A stretch of 64,000 nt of DNA from Rhodospirillales bacterium (GCA_016712375.1 JADJRE010000005.1:257914-321913); one strand, 5' to 3'; positions 1 through 10,637 are shown, numbered from the stretch's first letter. Program-made: numbers and translations. Notes: generated by a model from the letters alone, not told the origin.

Positions 1-947
1 TTGCCGGCATGTGGGTCGGCATGGAATACGCTCTCCTCGCCGGCCGACCACAGCGGCCGGGCGATCAGAGCCTTGACGATCAGATTGCCCAACCGGCGGC
101 GCGCGCCGGGGGATAACGCCGACGCGTTGGTCACTTTGCCGCCGTCGATCCGCTGCATCGCGGTCATCCGCGGCGTCGAGAACGAATACACCTCGGGGAT
201 GACTATCGCCGGCAAATGCGACCAGGCGGCGCCTGCCGCCTTCATGTGTGCCTGTTCCTCGTCCAGCCGGACTTCCCGGGCGAGCAAGTCGCGGACCTCG
301 GAGAAGGTTTGCGCGTAGGCGATGCGGGGCAGCTGGAAGGCTTCGCAACGCTCGTCCAGCAGCGCGCCTAACCGCTGCAAAATGCCTAACTCTTCCTCCA
401 GCCGCGCCTCGATGCCGGGCTTCAGCAGCTTTAAAACGCCACGCGAAATCCCGGTTTGTTCGCCGGTGAAGGGCATGACGACGGCAACGCTCGCTTCCGC
501 CAGCGGCGGCTCGTCAATGCGGATGCCAAACTTGGCGAGCGGCCCCAGTTCCACTTCCGCCAGCGCGCGTGCCTCGTCCACGTCAAGCGACGACGGCATC
601 GACTCCAGATTTTGCAGCAGCAGGCGAAAGGTCGCGGGAAGCCGGCGGTCGCGGGCCAGAACCTGACCCAGCTTGTGCAGCGCCGGGCAGTGGCGCGCGA
701 TCGCGACCATGCGCTCGGCGACGCCGACGGCGCCTGGCAACAGTGCTTGCTCGATCAGGATTTCACTGGCGCGGTCCTCCTCGAGATTCTCCAAGAAGAA
801 GAGCAGGCCTTCGACGATCGCAGGGCGATACTTTTCGTAAGCCTGTGGCACGAGCGCGCCGAAGTCGAGCGCTTCGCAGAACACGCTCCACTCTGTCGCC
901 TTTCTCGTTCGCCACGCTTTCACCGAATTCACTTTCATCCGCAGCAT
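1..947 (-). CDS. ABC1/AarF/UbiB-family atypical kinase, C-terminus off window
   Basis: Read on the minus strand, an open frame runs from ATG at 947 (second in-frame ATG at 938) off the left edge, giving about 315 residues. The last visible part carries family hallmarks: a VYSFSTPRMTAMQRIDGG stretch like the ABC1 segment joining the kinase lobes, and at the very edge FHADPHAG, the start of the conserved ADPHAGN catalytic loop. The N-terminal half is acidic and helical. Members are atypical protein-kinase-like ATPases; some support ubiquinone biosynthesis, others act in lipid metabolism. It lies 114 bp downstream of the DUF748 gene on the same strand. Family assignment is firm; the specific role is not. 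Confidence 0.85.
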   Translation of the reverse strand, partial: MLRMKVNSVKAWRTRKATEWSVFCEALDFGALVPQAYEKYRPAIVEGLLFFLENLEEDRASEILIEQALLPGAVGVAERMVAIARHCPALHKLGQVLARDRRLPATFRLLLQNLESMPSSLDVDEARALAEVELGPLAKFGIRIDEPPLAEASVAVVMPFTGEQTGISRGVLKLLKPGIEARLEEELGILQRLGALLDERCEAFQLPRIAYAQTFSEVRDLLAREVRLDEEQAHMKAAGAAWSHLPAIVIPEVYSFSTPRMTAMQRIDGGKVTNASALSPGARRRLGNLIVKALIARPLWSAGEESVFHADPHAG

Positions 948-1061
948 GAAGTTCGAGCAATGTTAGCGCAGCAGCCGCCCAGGTAACAGGGCAGTGCACG
1001 CGTATCTGCCCGGCATCCTCGGCAGGCGCTCTGCATCCGCGCTCCTCTCCTGCTTTACTCG

Positions 1062-4000
1062 TCACAAGGTCACGTCGACGCGGGGCGGGCCGGTATCGGT
1101 GGGGTCGTAGAGGATGCGGCACTCGCCGACCTGCCGGGCTTTGATGTTGCCGCCTATGATCAGCGCGTCGCGGACCCGCGCGGTGCGTTCGCCCGCCAGG
1201 GACCACAGCTCCGGAGCAAGCCGTTCTACCGCAGCGTCGCGTTCCGGTCCGCTCGCCGGCGCGCGATCGGCCTGAAGTGCCGCTGTTAAATCCGCGGCGG
1301 TTGCCCGCCCGCAGACCTTGATCTTCAATTTATCCCGTTCCTGCAGCACCCGGACGAGGCCGCTCGCCATGTCCTGAGCGGTGCCGTCAAGCGAGGCAAC
1401 GCCCGGGGAAAACGGGATCGGTTGTAGCCCGATCGTATCTCCGCCGGCACCGGCGGCCTTGGCGATCAGCGCTACCGGGGCGAAGGCGAGTTGGAAGGGC
1501 GCAAGGACCGCTGCCTGCAACGCACCTGTCAGGGCTTGGCGAATGGCGTCCGACGGATCGAATGCTGGATTGGCCAGGTTGCCGGAAATCGGCAGGCTGA
1601 GACGGATGCGGCCCTGGTCATCTTGCATCAGTCCGACGATCGTTTCGATCGGCACACCGATCGAGGCCGATAGCCGCTGCGCATCGGCAGGTGAAAGCGC
1701 GCTGAAGCCCAGGTCGCGCAACGTGAGGTCGACGAGCCCTTTCAAGTTTCCGCCGTCAGCGGCCGCAGTCAGGTCGAGGCTGAGCCGCCCGCTCTCGACG
1801 TTGAGCCCAATCGCCTGCGCCGCATAGGGGGACAATGTCGGCAGCTCCAGGCGACGCAGCCGGGCGTTCAGGTCGAAATCCGGCTGCCCGCCGAATGGTG
1901 CCGCCCAACCGGCAACCGCCAGTTCGGTGAACTGATTGATCGTAGCCTCGACGCGGACCTGCGTGCGTTGCTTGGGATCGCCGGTGTTCAGGTTGAGCAC
2001 CTGCAGCGACTGCAAATCGACCGTGGCGGTAGTGTTGGTCTCGGTGGTCGCCGCACCAATCTATATCTCCGCTCCATCCGTCATGCCGAGGCTGCCGAGC
2101 TGGAATTTCCAGCCTTCCTGCACCGCAGCCTGCACGGCCGCCACCGCCTGCTTAGGCCGGCTCTTCTGCGCGGTTGCCGAGGCTAACAGATAGTCGCGGG
2201 TAAGGAACGCCTGCAGCCGGTCGAGGACAACGCGCTCGACCGCCATCTTGCGGCGGTGGTCGGCCCGCATGTCGCCGACACTGAGCGAGCGCAAGTCAAT
2301 GCTGGCGAGGCGGCCGTTCTCGGCTTTGCTGTTGAGTTGATCGGCGAGTACGTCCATGCGCGTACTCCAGGCGAGCGTGCTTCCAGCGCTGTCGGCGGTA
2401 ATTTCCCCAATGTTGGCGCGCAACGACCGAACTCCCGCTGTCGCCGCCGGGTTCTGATCGGTGCGAGGCAATCGGATATCGATGCCACCAAGCTCTGCTG
2501 TTGCGGAACCGGTGAGCGCCGTGCGGTCGGACAGCGTGCGGACGCCCAGGGTCGCCGGCGCCAGCCGCAGATTCTGCACGGCGACGCGAGTGCGGTTGTT
2601 TGCCGGCGCGCGCGGCAGCGGCGGCGCGGCCTGCTCGGCGGCGAAGCCCGCTGCACTGACGTTGAGCTTGCCCACGCCGGTAGTCAGCAACGGAAGGAGT
2701 TCGCCGTCGAGACCCGAGAAGGCAATCTGCAGCTGGGTCAGCGCGACGTCCCAAGGGGCTTCCTTCGGTCCCGCCGGCACGGTCGCTTTCAACCCCGCGA
2801 GATTGGTAGAGAAGTTTCCAGCCAGCGTCAGCCTGTTCCCACCGATGCCTATCCTGATGGGCGCCAAGCCTAATCGCAGGCTGTCCACCGCCAGCCGCCC
2901 GCCGTCACCTGATGGCGTGGTTGTTCGGCCCGGCTCTGCGCGGACACGCCGATCCACCTGCCGCTCCGACACGGACGCCTGCGCAGTCGCCCAATCTCCT
3001 GCTATGCCGGTCAGCTCCCCCGTCAGCCCACCCTCGACGCGGATGTCGGGGCCGCTCTTTGCCATTTGCACGTTGTCCAGGGTCAGTCGGCCACTTTTCG
3101 CGTTGAGGGATGCTCGCGGTTGTCCAGCAGTTGCTGGCAAGCCCACCTCTGGTCGGCCGAGATCGACGGCGCCGCTGCCGTCGACGTTAATGCCCCCCGG
3201 TGCTATTTCCACGCCAAGTTTCGGCAGCGAGAGGTTGACAGTTTCGGCGGAAACGCGTCGCGATCCGCTAGCAGACCCCTGCTCAGCCGGGGAAGATAGC
3301 GCAAGCTCGAGGCGATCGACGGCGGCATTCACCGGCCCCGCCAACTTCAGCCGATCGCCTTCGCTGCTCAGCGTCATCGGACCGACCGGCACCTCCAGCC
3401 CGGCGAAGCGCACGCTCGTCGGCGTCTGTCCCGGGCTTGCGGGGGCCGACGCCTCGGCATTGCCTGCGCGCAACGTCGCCTGGGTGGCCAGTGTCATCTT
3501 GCCGTCGGCATTCGCTTGCACCGACAGAGCCACCAGATCTGTGGCTAAGGTATCGGCGCGGAAGGCAAGCGGCGCGCGAAGCACAGGCGCCTTCGCCACA
3601 AGGCGGCCGACAACGGCCGGCGCTGTCGCTGCGTCGTTGATGGCGCCGGTCGTCTGCACGCTGGTTGTGCCGTCGCCACCGCGGGTGATGGCCAGGCGAG
3701 GAATGTCCAGGGTCAGCTGGTCAGCAACGCCGTCGGCCGGCCCCCCAACCGACGGTTTCTCGACGTTCAGCTGCGAACGCATGGCCACCGCCAGCGTGTC
3801 GTCTCCCGGCAATGTCAATTGGACGTCGGCCAGGCTGAGCGTCGCTGCAGCCAGGGACAGCGCCGTGCCGTCGGCGAGCTTCCCATTGGCTTGTTGCAGC
3901 TTCGCTTCGCCGCGACCGTTAAAGGAGATAGCGCCGTCCGTGCTGACGGCATAACGGCCGTCGATAGTAACACTGCCCTGGTCGAGCTTGGTTCCAGCGC

Positions 4001-4907
4001 CACCCTGGCGGGCTGCATCGATGTTGGCGAGCAACAGCGTGCTATCGGCGGTACCTTCGAGCCGACCCTCCGGGAACAGCGACAGTGCGGTCTGTCCAGA
4101 AAGGGTCAGCGTGCCTTTGGTCGAATCGAAGCCGAGCGGACCAGTATATTCCTCAATACTGGTGATGGCGATCCCGTCGATGCCGAATTCGGCATTTGCG
4201 GTGATCTTCTCGGCGAATGGTCTGGCAGTTCCATGAATGTTGACATCGATGCCGTTGACGCCGCCCGAGAGCACGAAGGTTCCCGGCTGTTCAGGCTCCC
4301 ACGAGCGGAAACCGTGAAGGTCCAGATGCTCGAGGCTGAGTCGGGCGGTACCGCCCTTGCGGTTGGTGAAGGTGACATGTGCATCGCGCACCCGCAGGTC
4401 GTCGACGCCTGTCCCCCAGGATGACTGGGAGGGGGGTACCGGCTCATCCTTCGCCTCTTCGGCGAGGATCTGGCGTAGCGCTATTCCGTTGATGGAAAGT
4501 TCGCCATCGACATCCTGGCGCACTGCCACGTCGACATCGCGAACAACCACCCGGCGCAGCAAGGCCTGCTTCTCAAACAGATCTCGCAGGCTGAGTTCAA
4601 CCCCAAGCAGGCCGATGCTGCCGGCGTCAGCGGAGCCGCCGCGAAAGGTTACCGGCCCCATGGAAAACTCACCTTTAAGCAAGTCAATATCGATCGTCTT
4701 CACGCCCTCGACGTCGATCTGCATACCAGCGAGGTAGCGGTCCGCAACGAAGCGGGCGATATGGCGTGGAGCCACCAGAAGCAACAAGGCGATCAGGCCA
4801 ACGATCCCCGCCAAGATCGTTGCGATAATCAATAGGCGACGGCGCAATGGCCGTGCCGGTGCTTTCCTGCTGGCGGGAGGAGAAGAAGAGCCGGTGACGC
4901 TGGTCAT
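1062..4907 (-). CDS. DUF748/AsmA-like envelope protein interrupted by one in-frame TAG
   Basis: A single minus-strand reading frame of 1,281 codons begins at ATG 4907 and ends at TGA 1062, broken only by TAG at 2061-2063 (codon 949). On both sides the frame is the same and the style is the same: repetitive beta-rich 'LDL..L.LG..' segments. An N-terminal basic stretch and one transmembrane helix (LLIIATILAG, roughly residues 22-45) anchor a long periplasmic part, as in DUF748/AsmA-like proteins thought to bridge or serve the envelope. The ATG overlaps the stop of yihY in an ATGA, so translation is likely coupled. A CAG-to-TAG change would restore a full protein (reading EIQIG). It could be a real nonsense mutation or a base-call error. 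Confidence 0.75.
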
Positions 4908-6412
4908 CGCAGGTGCACGGTTCTTTCGGCGCGTGGCGCATCCGCCGGAGCGGTGGTGCGAGTGCCTGGCTCGTCCGACGCCGGCTGGGCTTGCGCCACC
5001 AGATCCTTGAGCCGCCATCCATCCAGGGCGCCGTCGATCGCGGCGCTGATCCGCGCTTCTGCCGCAGCGACGGGCGCAGCGGCGTTGATCCGTGAAAGAT
5101 CGAGTCCATGCTGCTCGCCGGCCCGGCGAACAATATCCAGCAGAACCTTTACCTCGGTCGCCTCAAAAGGCCGGATCCCAACCCACCGCGGTGGCGCATC
5201 CGCGGTTGTTGTCACCAGGTTGGCCTCCCTTAGCGCGGTCAGCATCCGCTGCAGCGCTTCTTCCGGCACCCGCAAGCGGCGGCGCAACTTCGAGGTGGTG
5301 AGGGGTGGCTCTCCGGCATACTGCGCCGCGCCGATTTGCTGTATCGCCGCCAGTGCGAGCCGCTCCCGGCAGCGGTTGCTGAGAATGGCGGGACCCGGGC
5401 CGAGCGGCATGTACTCCGGGTGCTGATGATAGAAGGCGATGCTGCCGCCAATCAACAGGATCAGCCAGGTTACGTTCACCCAGAGCAGAAACAAAATCAG
5501 GGCGGCAAACGCCGAGTAGATCGCGGTGTAGCTGCTGGCGCTGCTGACAAACATGGCGAAGCCCCAGCCGGCAAGCAGCCAAATCAGCCCGGCGACGATG
5601 CCGCCAACTGCCGCAGAGCGGATATTCACGGGCGTATAGGGCAGGAACTTGTAAAGAAAGGTGAGGGTTCCGGCGACCAGCAGCACCGGCAGCAACCGGC
5701 CGCCGATCTCAAGCAGTGTTGCGGTCGGCCCATACTCACCGAGCTGGCGCACCGGCTCGCTGGCGATGACGGATGTAGCAAGTGCGATTGCTGAAAATAG
5801 CAGCACCGGGCCGATCAGCAGGACGCTGAGGTAGTCGGTGAACTTGCGTGCCAGCGGTCGGGTTTCGCGGATATGCCAGATGTCGTTAAACGCAGTTTCA
5901 ACCTTCTGCACCATCGAGATCGCCGTATAGAAAAGGAGCGCTAGACCGACCGCGCCGAGAACGCCTACTTCCATCTTGTCGACAAACTGCATCAGTCGAT
6001 CGGCGACTTCCGTACCCTGAGCGCCGAGAGGTGCCAGCGCGCTCATCAGAAGCGGTTCGAAACGGTAGTGTACGCCGAAACCCTTTAGCACCGAGATTGC
6101 CAGGGCGAAGAGCGGCACCAGCGACAGTATCGTCGTGTAGACCAAGCTTGCGGAGTGTAATGCCAGGCGGCCCTCCACAACATCGCGGACGACAGCGTAG
6201 TTCAAGCGCAGCAACCCCAGCGACCTCCCGCGCCAGCCGGCGATCGATGTGCCGTCGGCGGGCCAGAGGCGCCGGGCGAGGTACGGGGCAAATGGTTGTT
6301 CGGGTTGCATCCGCGACCCAAGACTCCTGATGTGATAAGCGAACTTATTCAACGCTTCGTACACATAGTGATCGAACGGCGCTGGTGTTTCCACAAACGA
6401 AACCGCAGTCAT
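4904..6412 (-). CDS. YihY/BrkB-family inner-membrane protein with C-terminal winged-helix-like domain
   Basis: About 502 residues from ATG 6412; an in-frame start nine codons further upstream is possible but adds an unlikely leader. Residues about 75-340 hold six hydrophobic helices typical of YihY/BrkB (for example VYTTILSLVPLFALAISVL and AFAALILFLLWVNVTWLIL). The family was once annotated as RNase BN, which is incorrect. The last 150 residues are soluble and resemble a small winged-helix segment (LTTSKLRRRLRVPEEALQRM), found in a subset of alphaproteobacterial members. Its stop overlaps the DUF748 start by four bases, suggesting a joint envelope role. Family is sure, function unknown. Confidence 0.88.
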   Translation of the reverse strand: MTAVSFVETPAPFDHYVYEALNKFAYHIRSLGSRMQPEQPFAPYLARRLWPADGTSIAGWRGRSLGLLRLNYAVVRDVVEGRLALHSASLVYTTILSLVPLFALAISVLKGFGVHYRFEPLLMSALAPLGAQGTEVADRLMQFVDKMEVGVLGAVGLALLFYTAISMVQKVETAFNDIWHIRETRPLARKFTDYLSVLLIGPVLLFSAIALATSVIASEPVRQLGEYGPTATLLEIGGRLLPVLLVAGTLTFLYKFLPYTPVNIRSAAVGGIVAGLIWLLAGWGFAMFVSSASSYTAIYSAFAALILFLLWVNVTWLILLIGGSIAFYHQHPEYMPLGPGPAILSNRCRERLALAAIQQIGAAQYAGEPPLTTSKLRRRLRVPEEALQRMLTALREANLVTTTADAPPRWVGIRPFEATEVKVLLDIVRRAGEQHGLDLSRINAAAPVAAAEARISAAIDGALDGWRLKDLVAQAQPASDEPGTRTTAPADAPRAERTVHLR

Positions 6413-6535
6413 CGGGTTTCGTCGATATCCGGTTGGCACCGGTGGTTCGTGCAGCGGCTAGGAGCGAAGGTTGTTGCGGGCATTGCGCCTGCTCCTGGCT
6501 GCGGCTATACAAGCCCCCCGATCAGGAGCTAGGCG

Positions 6536-6760
6536 ATGAAGAAGAACATTCATCCGGATTATCATGAGATCGTCGTCGAAATGACCGACGGCAGCACTTT
6601 CACTACCCGGTCGACGTGGGGCAGCAAAGGTGAGGTGCTGAAGCTGGGCATCGATTCGAAGACTCATCCGGCCTGGACAGGTGTGCACCGACTGGTGGAC
6701 TCCGGCGGCCAGCTTGCCAAATTCAAGAAAAAGTTTAAGGACTTTGGCATCAAAGGATAA
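6536..6760 (+). CDS. rpmE: 50S ribosomal protein L31
   Basis: A 74-residue basic protein beginning MKKNIHPDYHEIVVEMTDGS, the classic L31 start, and containing THPAWTG and a KFKKKF tail. It belongs to the large ribosomal subunit. It lacks the CxxC zinc ribbon of zinc-type L31, so it is the zinc-free form. The ATG at 6536 is preceded by AGGAGCT at the right distance. It is divergent from yihY, with the shared upstream region between 6413 and 6535. Confidence 0.96.
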   Translation: MKKNIHPDYHEIVVEMTDGSTFTTRSTWGSKGEVLKLGIDSKTHPAWTGVHRLVDSGGQLAKFKKKFKDFGIKG

Positions 6761-6950
6761 AGACTGTAGCCGTCGCTACTCATCTCTGCGTCGCAAGTAG
6801 GCTGCGCCGGATGGTCGCACCGCAGTGCGGCCACGGGTTGCTTTCGCCGAGGGTCCGAACCCATTTCAACGCTAACTCGGACCTGCTTTCGTCGAACATA
6901 CTGTTCGGCTCTTTCTCCGCCGATGTAACGAAAACCGTGGAGCGGATAAC

Positions 6951-7493
6951 ATGGCACCTCCCTTGATGCCAAAGGCGACCGCAGTCTGGCTGGTCGAGAA
7001 CACGGCATTGACATTCGAGCAAATCGGCGAGTTTTGCGGCATGCACGCACTCGAGGTACAGGCGATCGCTGACGGCGAAGTAGCCGGCGGCATGCACGGC
7101 CGCGATCCGGTGGCCGCCGGCGATCTGACGGTGGCGGAAATCGAGCGCTGCCAGAAGGATGCGGAAAGCCGGCTACGACCGGCGGACCGGCGCGTTACAT
7201 TGCCTGAAGCGCGACAGAAGGGCGCCCGCTACACGCCGGTGGCCAAACGGCAAGACCGACCGGACGCTATCGCCTGGCTGCTCAAGAATTACCCCGAATT
7301 GAGCGATGCCCAGGTATGCAAGCTGGTCGGCACGACAAAGCCGACCATTGACAAGGTTCGCGACCGTACCCATTGGCGTTCGACCGACATCAAAGCGCGT
7401 AATCCCGTGGGACTGGGGCTCTGCAGCGAGCGCGATCTTCAGCGGGAGGTCGACCTTGCCCGCGCTCGTGCCGGCACCGTTCACAGCGTTTGA
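6951..7493 (+). CDS. trcR: TrcR-type cell-cycle transcriptional regulator (DUF1013)
   Basis: A 180-residue protein with an N-terminal TAVWLVENTALTFEQIGEFC motif and a second helix-turn-helix-like segment (AIAWLLKNYPELSDAQVCKL). This two-module arrangement defines DUF1013, an alphaproteobacterial family whose members are annotated as cell-cycle transcriptional regulator TrcR. The ATG at 6951 follows GGAGCGG; a second ATG at 6966 is possible. It is expected to bind DNA or RNA polymerase in the cytoplasm. Recognition rests on the conserved start and the near-standard length. Confidence 0.88.
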   Translation: MAPPLMPKATAVWLVENTALTFEQIGEFCGMHALEVQAIADGEVAGGMHGRDPVAAGDLTVAEIERCQKDAESRLRPADRRVTLPEARQKGARYTPVAKRQDRPDAIAWLLKNYPELSDAQVCKLVGTTKPTIDKVRDRTHWRSTDIKARNPVGLGLCSERDLQREVDLARARAGTVHSV

Positions 7494-7514
7494 ATTGGAT
7501 TATTGGAGCCCGCG

Positions 7515-7919
7515 TCACAGACGGCCCATCTCTTCGTCGCGGCAGGAAAATCCGAGCGCAGCCAGCCCTTCCTCCAGAAAATCGCCGAGCAGCGGGATGC
7601 TCATCAGCGCCTGCGGCCGGCGCTCGTCGGGGTTGTCGCGGGCGTCGGCGACCGCATCTTCCCATTCCTCGGCATCGTAGTCGCCCTGCCCGATCCAAAC
7701 CAGGGCGAGCAGTTCGATCGCCTCATCCTCGTTCAAGGCCTCGATAAAGCCCTGAATCTCTTCGACGGTCGGGTCTTCGGGATAGTCGAAAAGCACTTCC
7801 CGGTCTTCGTCATCAGTCGGATTATCGCCCGGCTCGGGTACTTCGGGATCCATCTTCGCGTCGAACTCGCGCGCCTTAATGATTAAAAAACAGACCTTTT
7901 CGAGAGCGATGGTCAGCAT
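7515..7919 (-). CDS. DUF3775 domain protein, small acidic
   Basis: A 134-residue very acidic protein. The N-terminal LTIALEKVCFLIIKAREFDAK and the central FIEALNEDEAIELLALVWIG with a downstream ARDNPDERRPQ segment match DUF3775, a family common in alphaproteobacteria with no known biochemistry. A good ribosome site (GGAAAGGG) precedes ATG 7919. It converges with trcR, whose end lies 21 bp away, and is 157 bp downstream of prpE on the same strand, separated by a strong hairpin. Probably cytoplasmic; function unknown. Confidence 0.8.
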   Translation of the reverse strand: MLTIALEKVCFLIIKAREFDAKMDPEVPEPGDNPTDDEDREVLFDYPEDPTVEEIQGFIEALNEDEAIELLALVWIGQGDYDAEEWEDAVADARDNPDERRPQALMSIPLLGDFLEEGLAALGFSCRDEEMGRL

Positions 7920-8041
7920 CCGTCCACCCTTTCCTCTGATCGCACAACCCGGCCACGACGCAGCGCAAATTCATCCTCCGCTTTGTCCGCCACCCGATCA
8001 TTGGCTTCAACGCGGCCGATCGTCCTCCCATAAACGCATCA

Positions 8042-8068
8042 GGCGCGGAACCGTTGCGGTTCCGCGCC
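8042..8068. terminator. Perfect 11-bp inverted repeat downstream of prpE
   Basis: GGCGCGGAACC (8042-8052) and GGTTCCGCGCC (8058-8068) form a perfect 11-bp stem with a 5-base loop. It starts nine bases past the prpE stop on the minus strand, before the next minus-strand gene. No run of T follows on either strand, so it could end transcription with Rho, or protect the mRNA 3' end. Confidence 0.6.
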
Positions 8069-8076
8069 CTCATCTC

Positions 8077-10026
8077 TCACCCGGAAACAGGTCGTGCCCA
8101 GCGGGGTGCGTTGGTCTCCACCGGCTCTGTGCGGGCAGCCGCGTAACCAATACCTTCCAGCGCAACCTTTATCTCGTCAAGAATCGCCGGATCGTCGATG
8201 GTCGCCGGCATTTTCCACGGCTGATTGTCCGCGATCTTCTGCATCGTGCCGCGCAGAATTTTGCCTGAGCGGGTTTTCGGCAGACGGTCGACAACGGTGG
8301 CGGTTTTGAAAGCCGCAACCGGGCCAATCTGATCGCGGACCATCTTAACGAGCTCTTTGACGATCTGCTCTTCCGGCTTGGTAACGCCCAGTTTCAACAC
8401 GACGAACCCGACCGGCAACTGGCCCTTGAATGAGTCGTAGACGCCGACGACGGCGCATTCGGCAACGTCCGGATGTTTTGACAGGGCTTCTTCCATGGCT
8501 CCGGTCGACAGTCGGTGCCCAGCAACGTTGATGACGTCGTCGGTGCGCGCCATGATGTAAACGTAGCCGTCTTCATCCATGAATCCGGCATCCGCTGTCG
8601 TGTAGTAGCCAGGGAACTCGGCCAAGTACGAACTTACGTACCGGTCGTCGTTGTTCCACAACGTCGGCAACGTGCCCGGAGGCAGCGGCAGCTTGACGCA
8701 GATCGTGCCGCTGGTGCCACGGGGCAATTCCCGGCATGTTTCGTCAAGGACTTGCACGTTCCAGCCCGGGACCGGCCTGGTCGGCGATCCGGCCTTCACC
8801 GGCAGGCGCTCCAGGCCCATGCAGTTGGCGGCAATTGCCCAGCCGGTCTCAGTCTGCCACCAGTGGTCAATCACCGGCCGGTTTACCGCGTTCTCTGCCC
8901 AGTGCAACGTATCCGGGTCGGTACGTTCGCCGGCCAGGAACAAGATGCGGAACTTCGACAGATCGTACTTTCCCATCATCTGCGCGTTCGGATCGTCGCG
9001 CTTGATCGCCCGGAACGCCGTCGGCGCCGTAAACAGGGAGACCGCCTTATGCTGCGAAATCACTCGCCAGAACGCACCAGCATCCGGCGTGCCGACGGGC
9101 TTGCCCTCGTAGACGATGGTTGTCGCCCCGTGAAACAGCGGCGCGTAGACGATGTACGAATGGCCAACCACCCAGCCAACGTCGGATGCCGCCCACCACA
9201 CTTCCCCGGGCTCGACGTCATAGATATTCTTCATCGTCCACTTGAGCGCCACCACATGCCCGCCGTTGTCGCGGACGACGCCCTTCGGCTGACCGGTTGT
9301 GCCCGATGTGTAGAGGATGTAGAGCGGATCAGTCGCCGCTACCGGCACACATTCTGCCGGCGCTGCTTTTGCCACGGCTTCGTCCCAGTCGACGTCGCCC
9401 GCCTTCAGCTCCCAAGGCTTCTGGGGACGCTGCTTGATGACCACGGCAGAAGGCTTGTGATCAGCGAGATCAATGGCGCCCTCGAGCAGCGGCTTGTAGT
9501 CGATGACGCGACCCACTTCGATGCCGCATGACGCGGTGACGATGACCTTCGGCAACGCGTCATTGATGCGCACCGCCAGTTCGTTCGAGGCGAAGCCACC
9601 GAAAACAACTGAATGCACGGCGCCGATCCGCGCACATGCCAGCATCGCGATCGGCGCCTCGGCGATCATCGGCATGTAGATAATGACGCGATCACCTTTC
9701 CCGACGCCAAGGCTTGCCAACACACCCGCGAACTTGGCGACCTCATCGCGCAGCTCACGATAAGTGTAGGTGCGGATGGTGTTGGTGACCGGGCTATCGT
9801 AAATCAACGCCGCTTGGTCGGCGCGGCCGCCTTCGACGTGAACATCGAGTGCGTTGTAGCAGGTGTTAAGGACGCCGCCCGTGAACCAGCGGTAGAATGG
9901 CTTGTTGGAATCGTCGAGGACCTTGTCCCACTTCTTGTACCAGTGGATGGCCTCAGCGGCCTCACCCCAAAATCCCTCGGGAGCGCTTATCGATCTCTTG
10001 AACGCTTCCTCGTATCGTCCGGTCAT
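8077..10026 (-). CDS. prpE: Propionyl-CoA synthetase (AMP-forming acyl-CoA synthetase)
   Basis: A 649-residue ANL-superfamily enzyme that makes acyl-AMP and then acyl-CoA from a short-chain acid, ATP and CoA. Visible are the start RYEEAFKRSISAPEGFW (acetyl/propionyl synthetase type), the phosphate-binding loop TSGTTGQPKG at residues 240-249, the adenine-site region DHWWQTETGW, and the C-terminal catalytic lysine in PKTRSGKILRG, the lysine usually regulated by acetylation. The N-terminus and length fit PrpE better than Acs, but acetate use cannot be excluded. It is transcribed alone: a hairpin follows it and a 229-bp gap precedes it. Confidence 0.9.
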   Translation of the reverse strand: MTGRYEEAFKRSISAPEGFWGEAAEAIHWYKKWDKVLDDSNKPFYRWFTGGVLNTCYNALDVHVEGGRADQAALIYDSPVTNTIRTYTYRELRDEVAKFAGVLASLGVGKGDRVIIYMPMIAEAPIAMLACARIGAVHSVVFGGFASNELAVRINDALPKVIVTASCGIEVGRVIDYKPLLEGAIDLADHKPSAVVIKQRPQKPWELKAGDVDWDEAVAKAAPAECVPVAATDPLYILYTSGTTGQPKGVVRDNGGHVVALKWTMKNIYDVEPGEVWWAASDVGWVVGHSYIVYAPLFHGATTIVYEGKPVGTPDAGAFWRVISQHKAVSLFTAPTAFRAIKRDDPNAQMMGKYDLSKFRILFLAGERTDPDTLHWAENAVNRPVIDHWWQTETGWAIAANCMGLERLPVKAGSPTRPVPGWNVQVLDETCRELPRGTSGTICVKLPLPPGTLPTLWNNDDRYVSSYLAEFPGYYTTADAGFMDEDGYVYIMARTDDVINVAGHRLSTGAMEEALSKHPDVAECAVVGVYDSFKGQLPVGFVVLKLGVTKPEEQIVKELVKMVRDQIGPVAAFKTATVVDRLPKTRSGKILRGTMQKIADNQPWKMPATIDDPAILDEIKVALEGIGYAAARTEPVETNAPRWARPVSG

Positions 10027-10257
10027 GGTCCTCCCCTTTTTTTGGCAGGATTGTCAGTAAGTTAGCGCCGAAGCGGCGGAGCGCCCGCCGCAGCGGAGGC
10101 GGGGTTGGGGCGAATTCGCGTCGTTTTGCAGGGCCGGAGGGGGACAGCATATCCGCATGGCGCCATGCGCAGGCAAGGTACGTTCGGCGCGATGCTCCAT
10201 TCGAAGTCTTCTTAGCGCTTGCGCAGTTTTGCCCACATTAGGGCAGTGTGCGCCGGC

Positions 10258-10428
10258 TCAATGCTGGTGGCTGAGCGATACGATTTCGTCCCTGATCTGC
10301 AGTTTTTGCTTCTTGATCTTTGCGATCTCTGCTGCATCGGGACAAGGCCGGCTGATCTCCGTCTCCAGCGCCTCTTCAAGGGCGGAATGTTTTGCCTTCA
10401 ACGCTTCGATGCGGTCCTGCAGGCTCAT
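10258..10428 (-). CDS. DUF465/YdcH-family short coiled-coil protein
   Basis: A 56-residue protein read from ATG 10428, which has a fine ribosome site (GGGAGGAT) in front. The sequence is one helical hairpin (SLQDRIEALKAKHSALEEAL and IAKIKKQKLQIRDEIVSL), the hallmark of DUF465 proteins related to YdcH and common in alphaproteobacteria. Role unknown. The 229 bp between it and prpE hold no gene I can support; both genes are minus strand, so prpE may have its own promoter there. Confidence 0.85.
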   Translation of the reverse strand: MSLQDRIEALKAKHSALEEALETEISRPCPDAAEIAKIKKQKLQIRDEIVSLSHQH

Positions 10429-10637
10429 GGGATTATCCTCCCTGGTTTCACCCGACGGCAATAAAAACAGAATAGGCATCGGCGACGCCCTCCCGCAAGG
10501 TCTGTCAAAGGGCGCATGTGGCCATGTGGAATGAGCACCGATCGCGGCCCATCAATTGCCGGGAACGGCTTGCATGGCGGTGTCGCGGCTGCCACCTTGC
10601 GCTGACGTGGTATCAGGGACAAGGCGGAGATCTGTTG

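Noticed and set aside
2061..2063. Recoding of TAG as pyrrolysine
   Set aside because: No pyl genes seen and no precedent for this family; a Gln-to-stop change explains it.
2461..3954. 497-codon plus-strand frame
   Set aside because: It lies antisense to the DUF748 gene and has an Arg/Ser/Pro-rich composition with no domain.
8515..9531. 338-codon plus-strand frame
   Set aside because: Antisense to the prpE gene, whose full set of motifs is on the minus strand.
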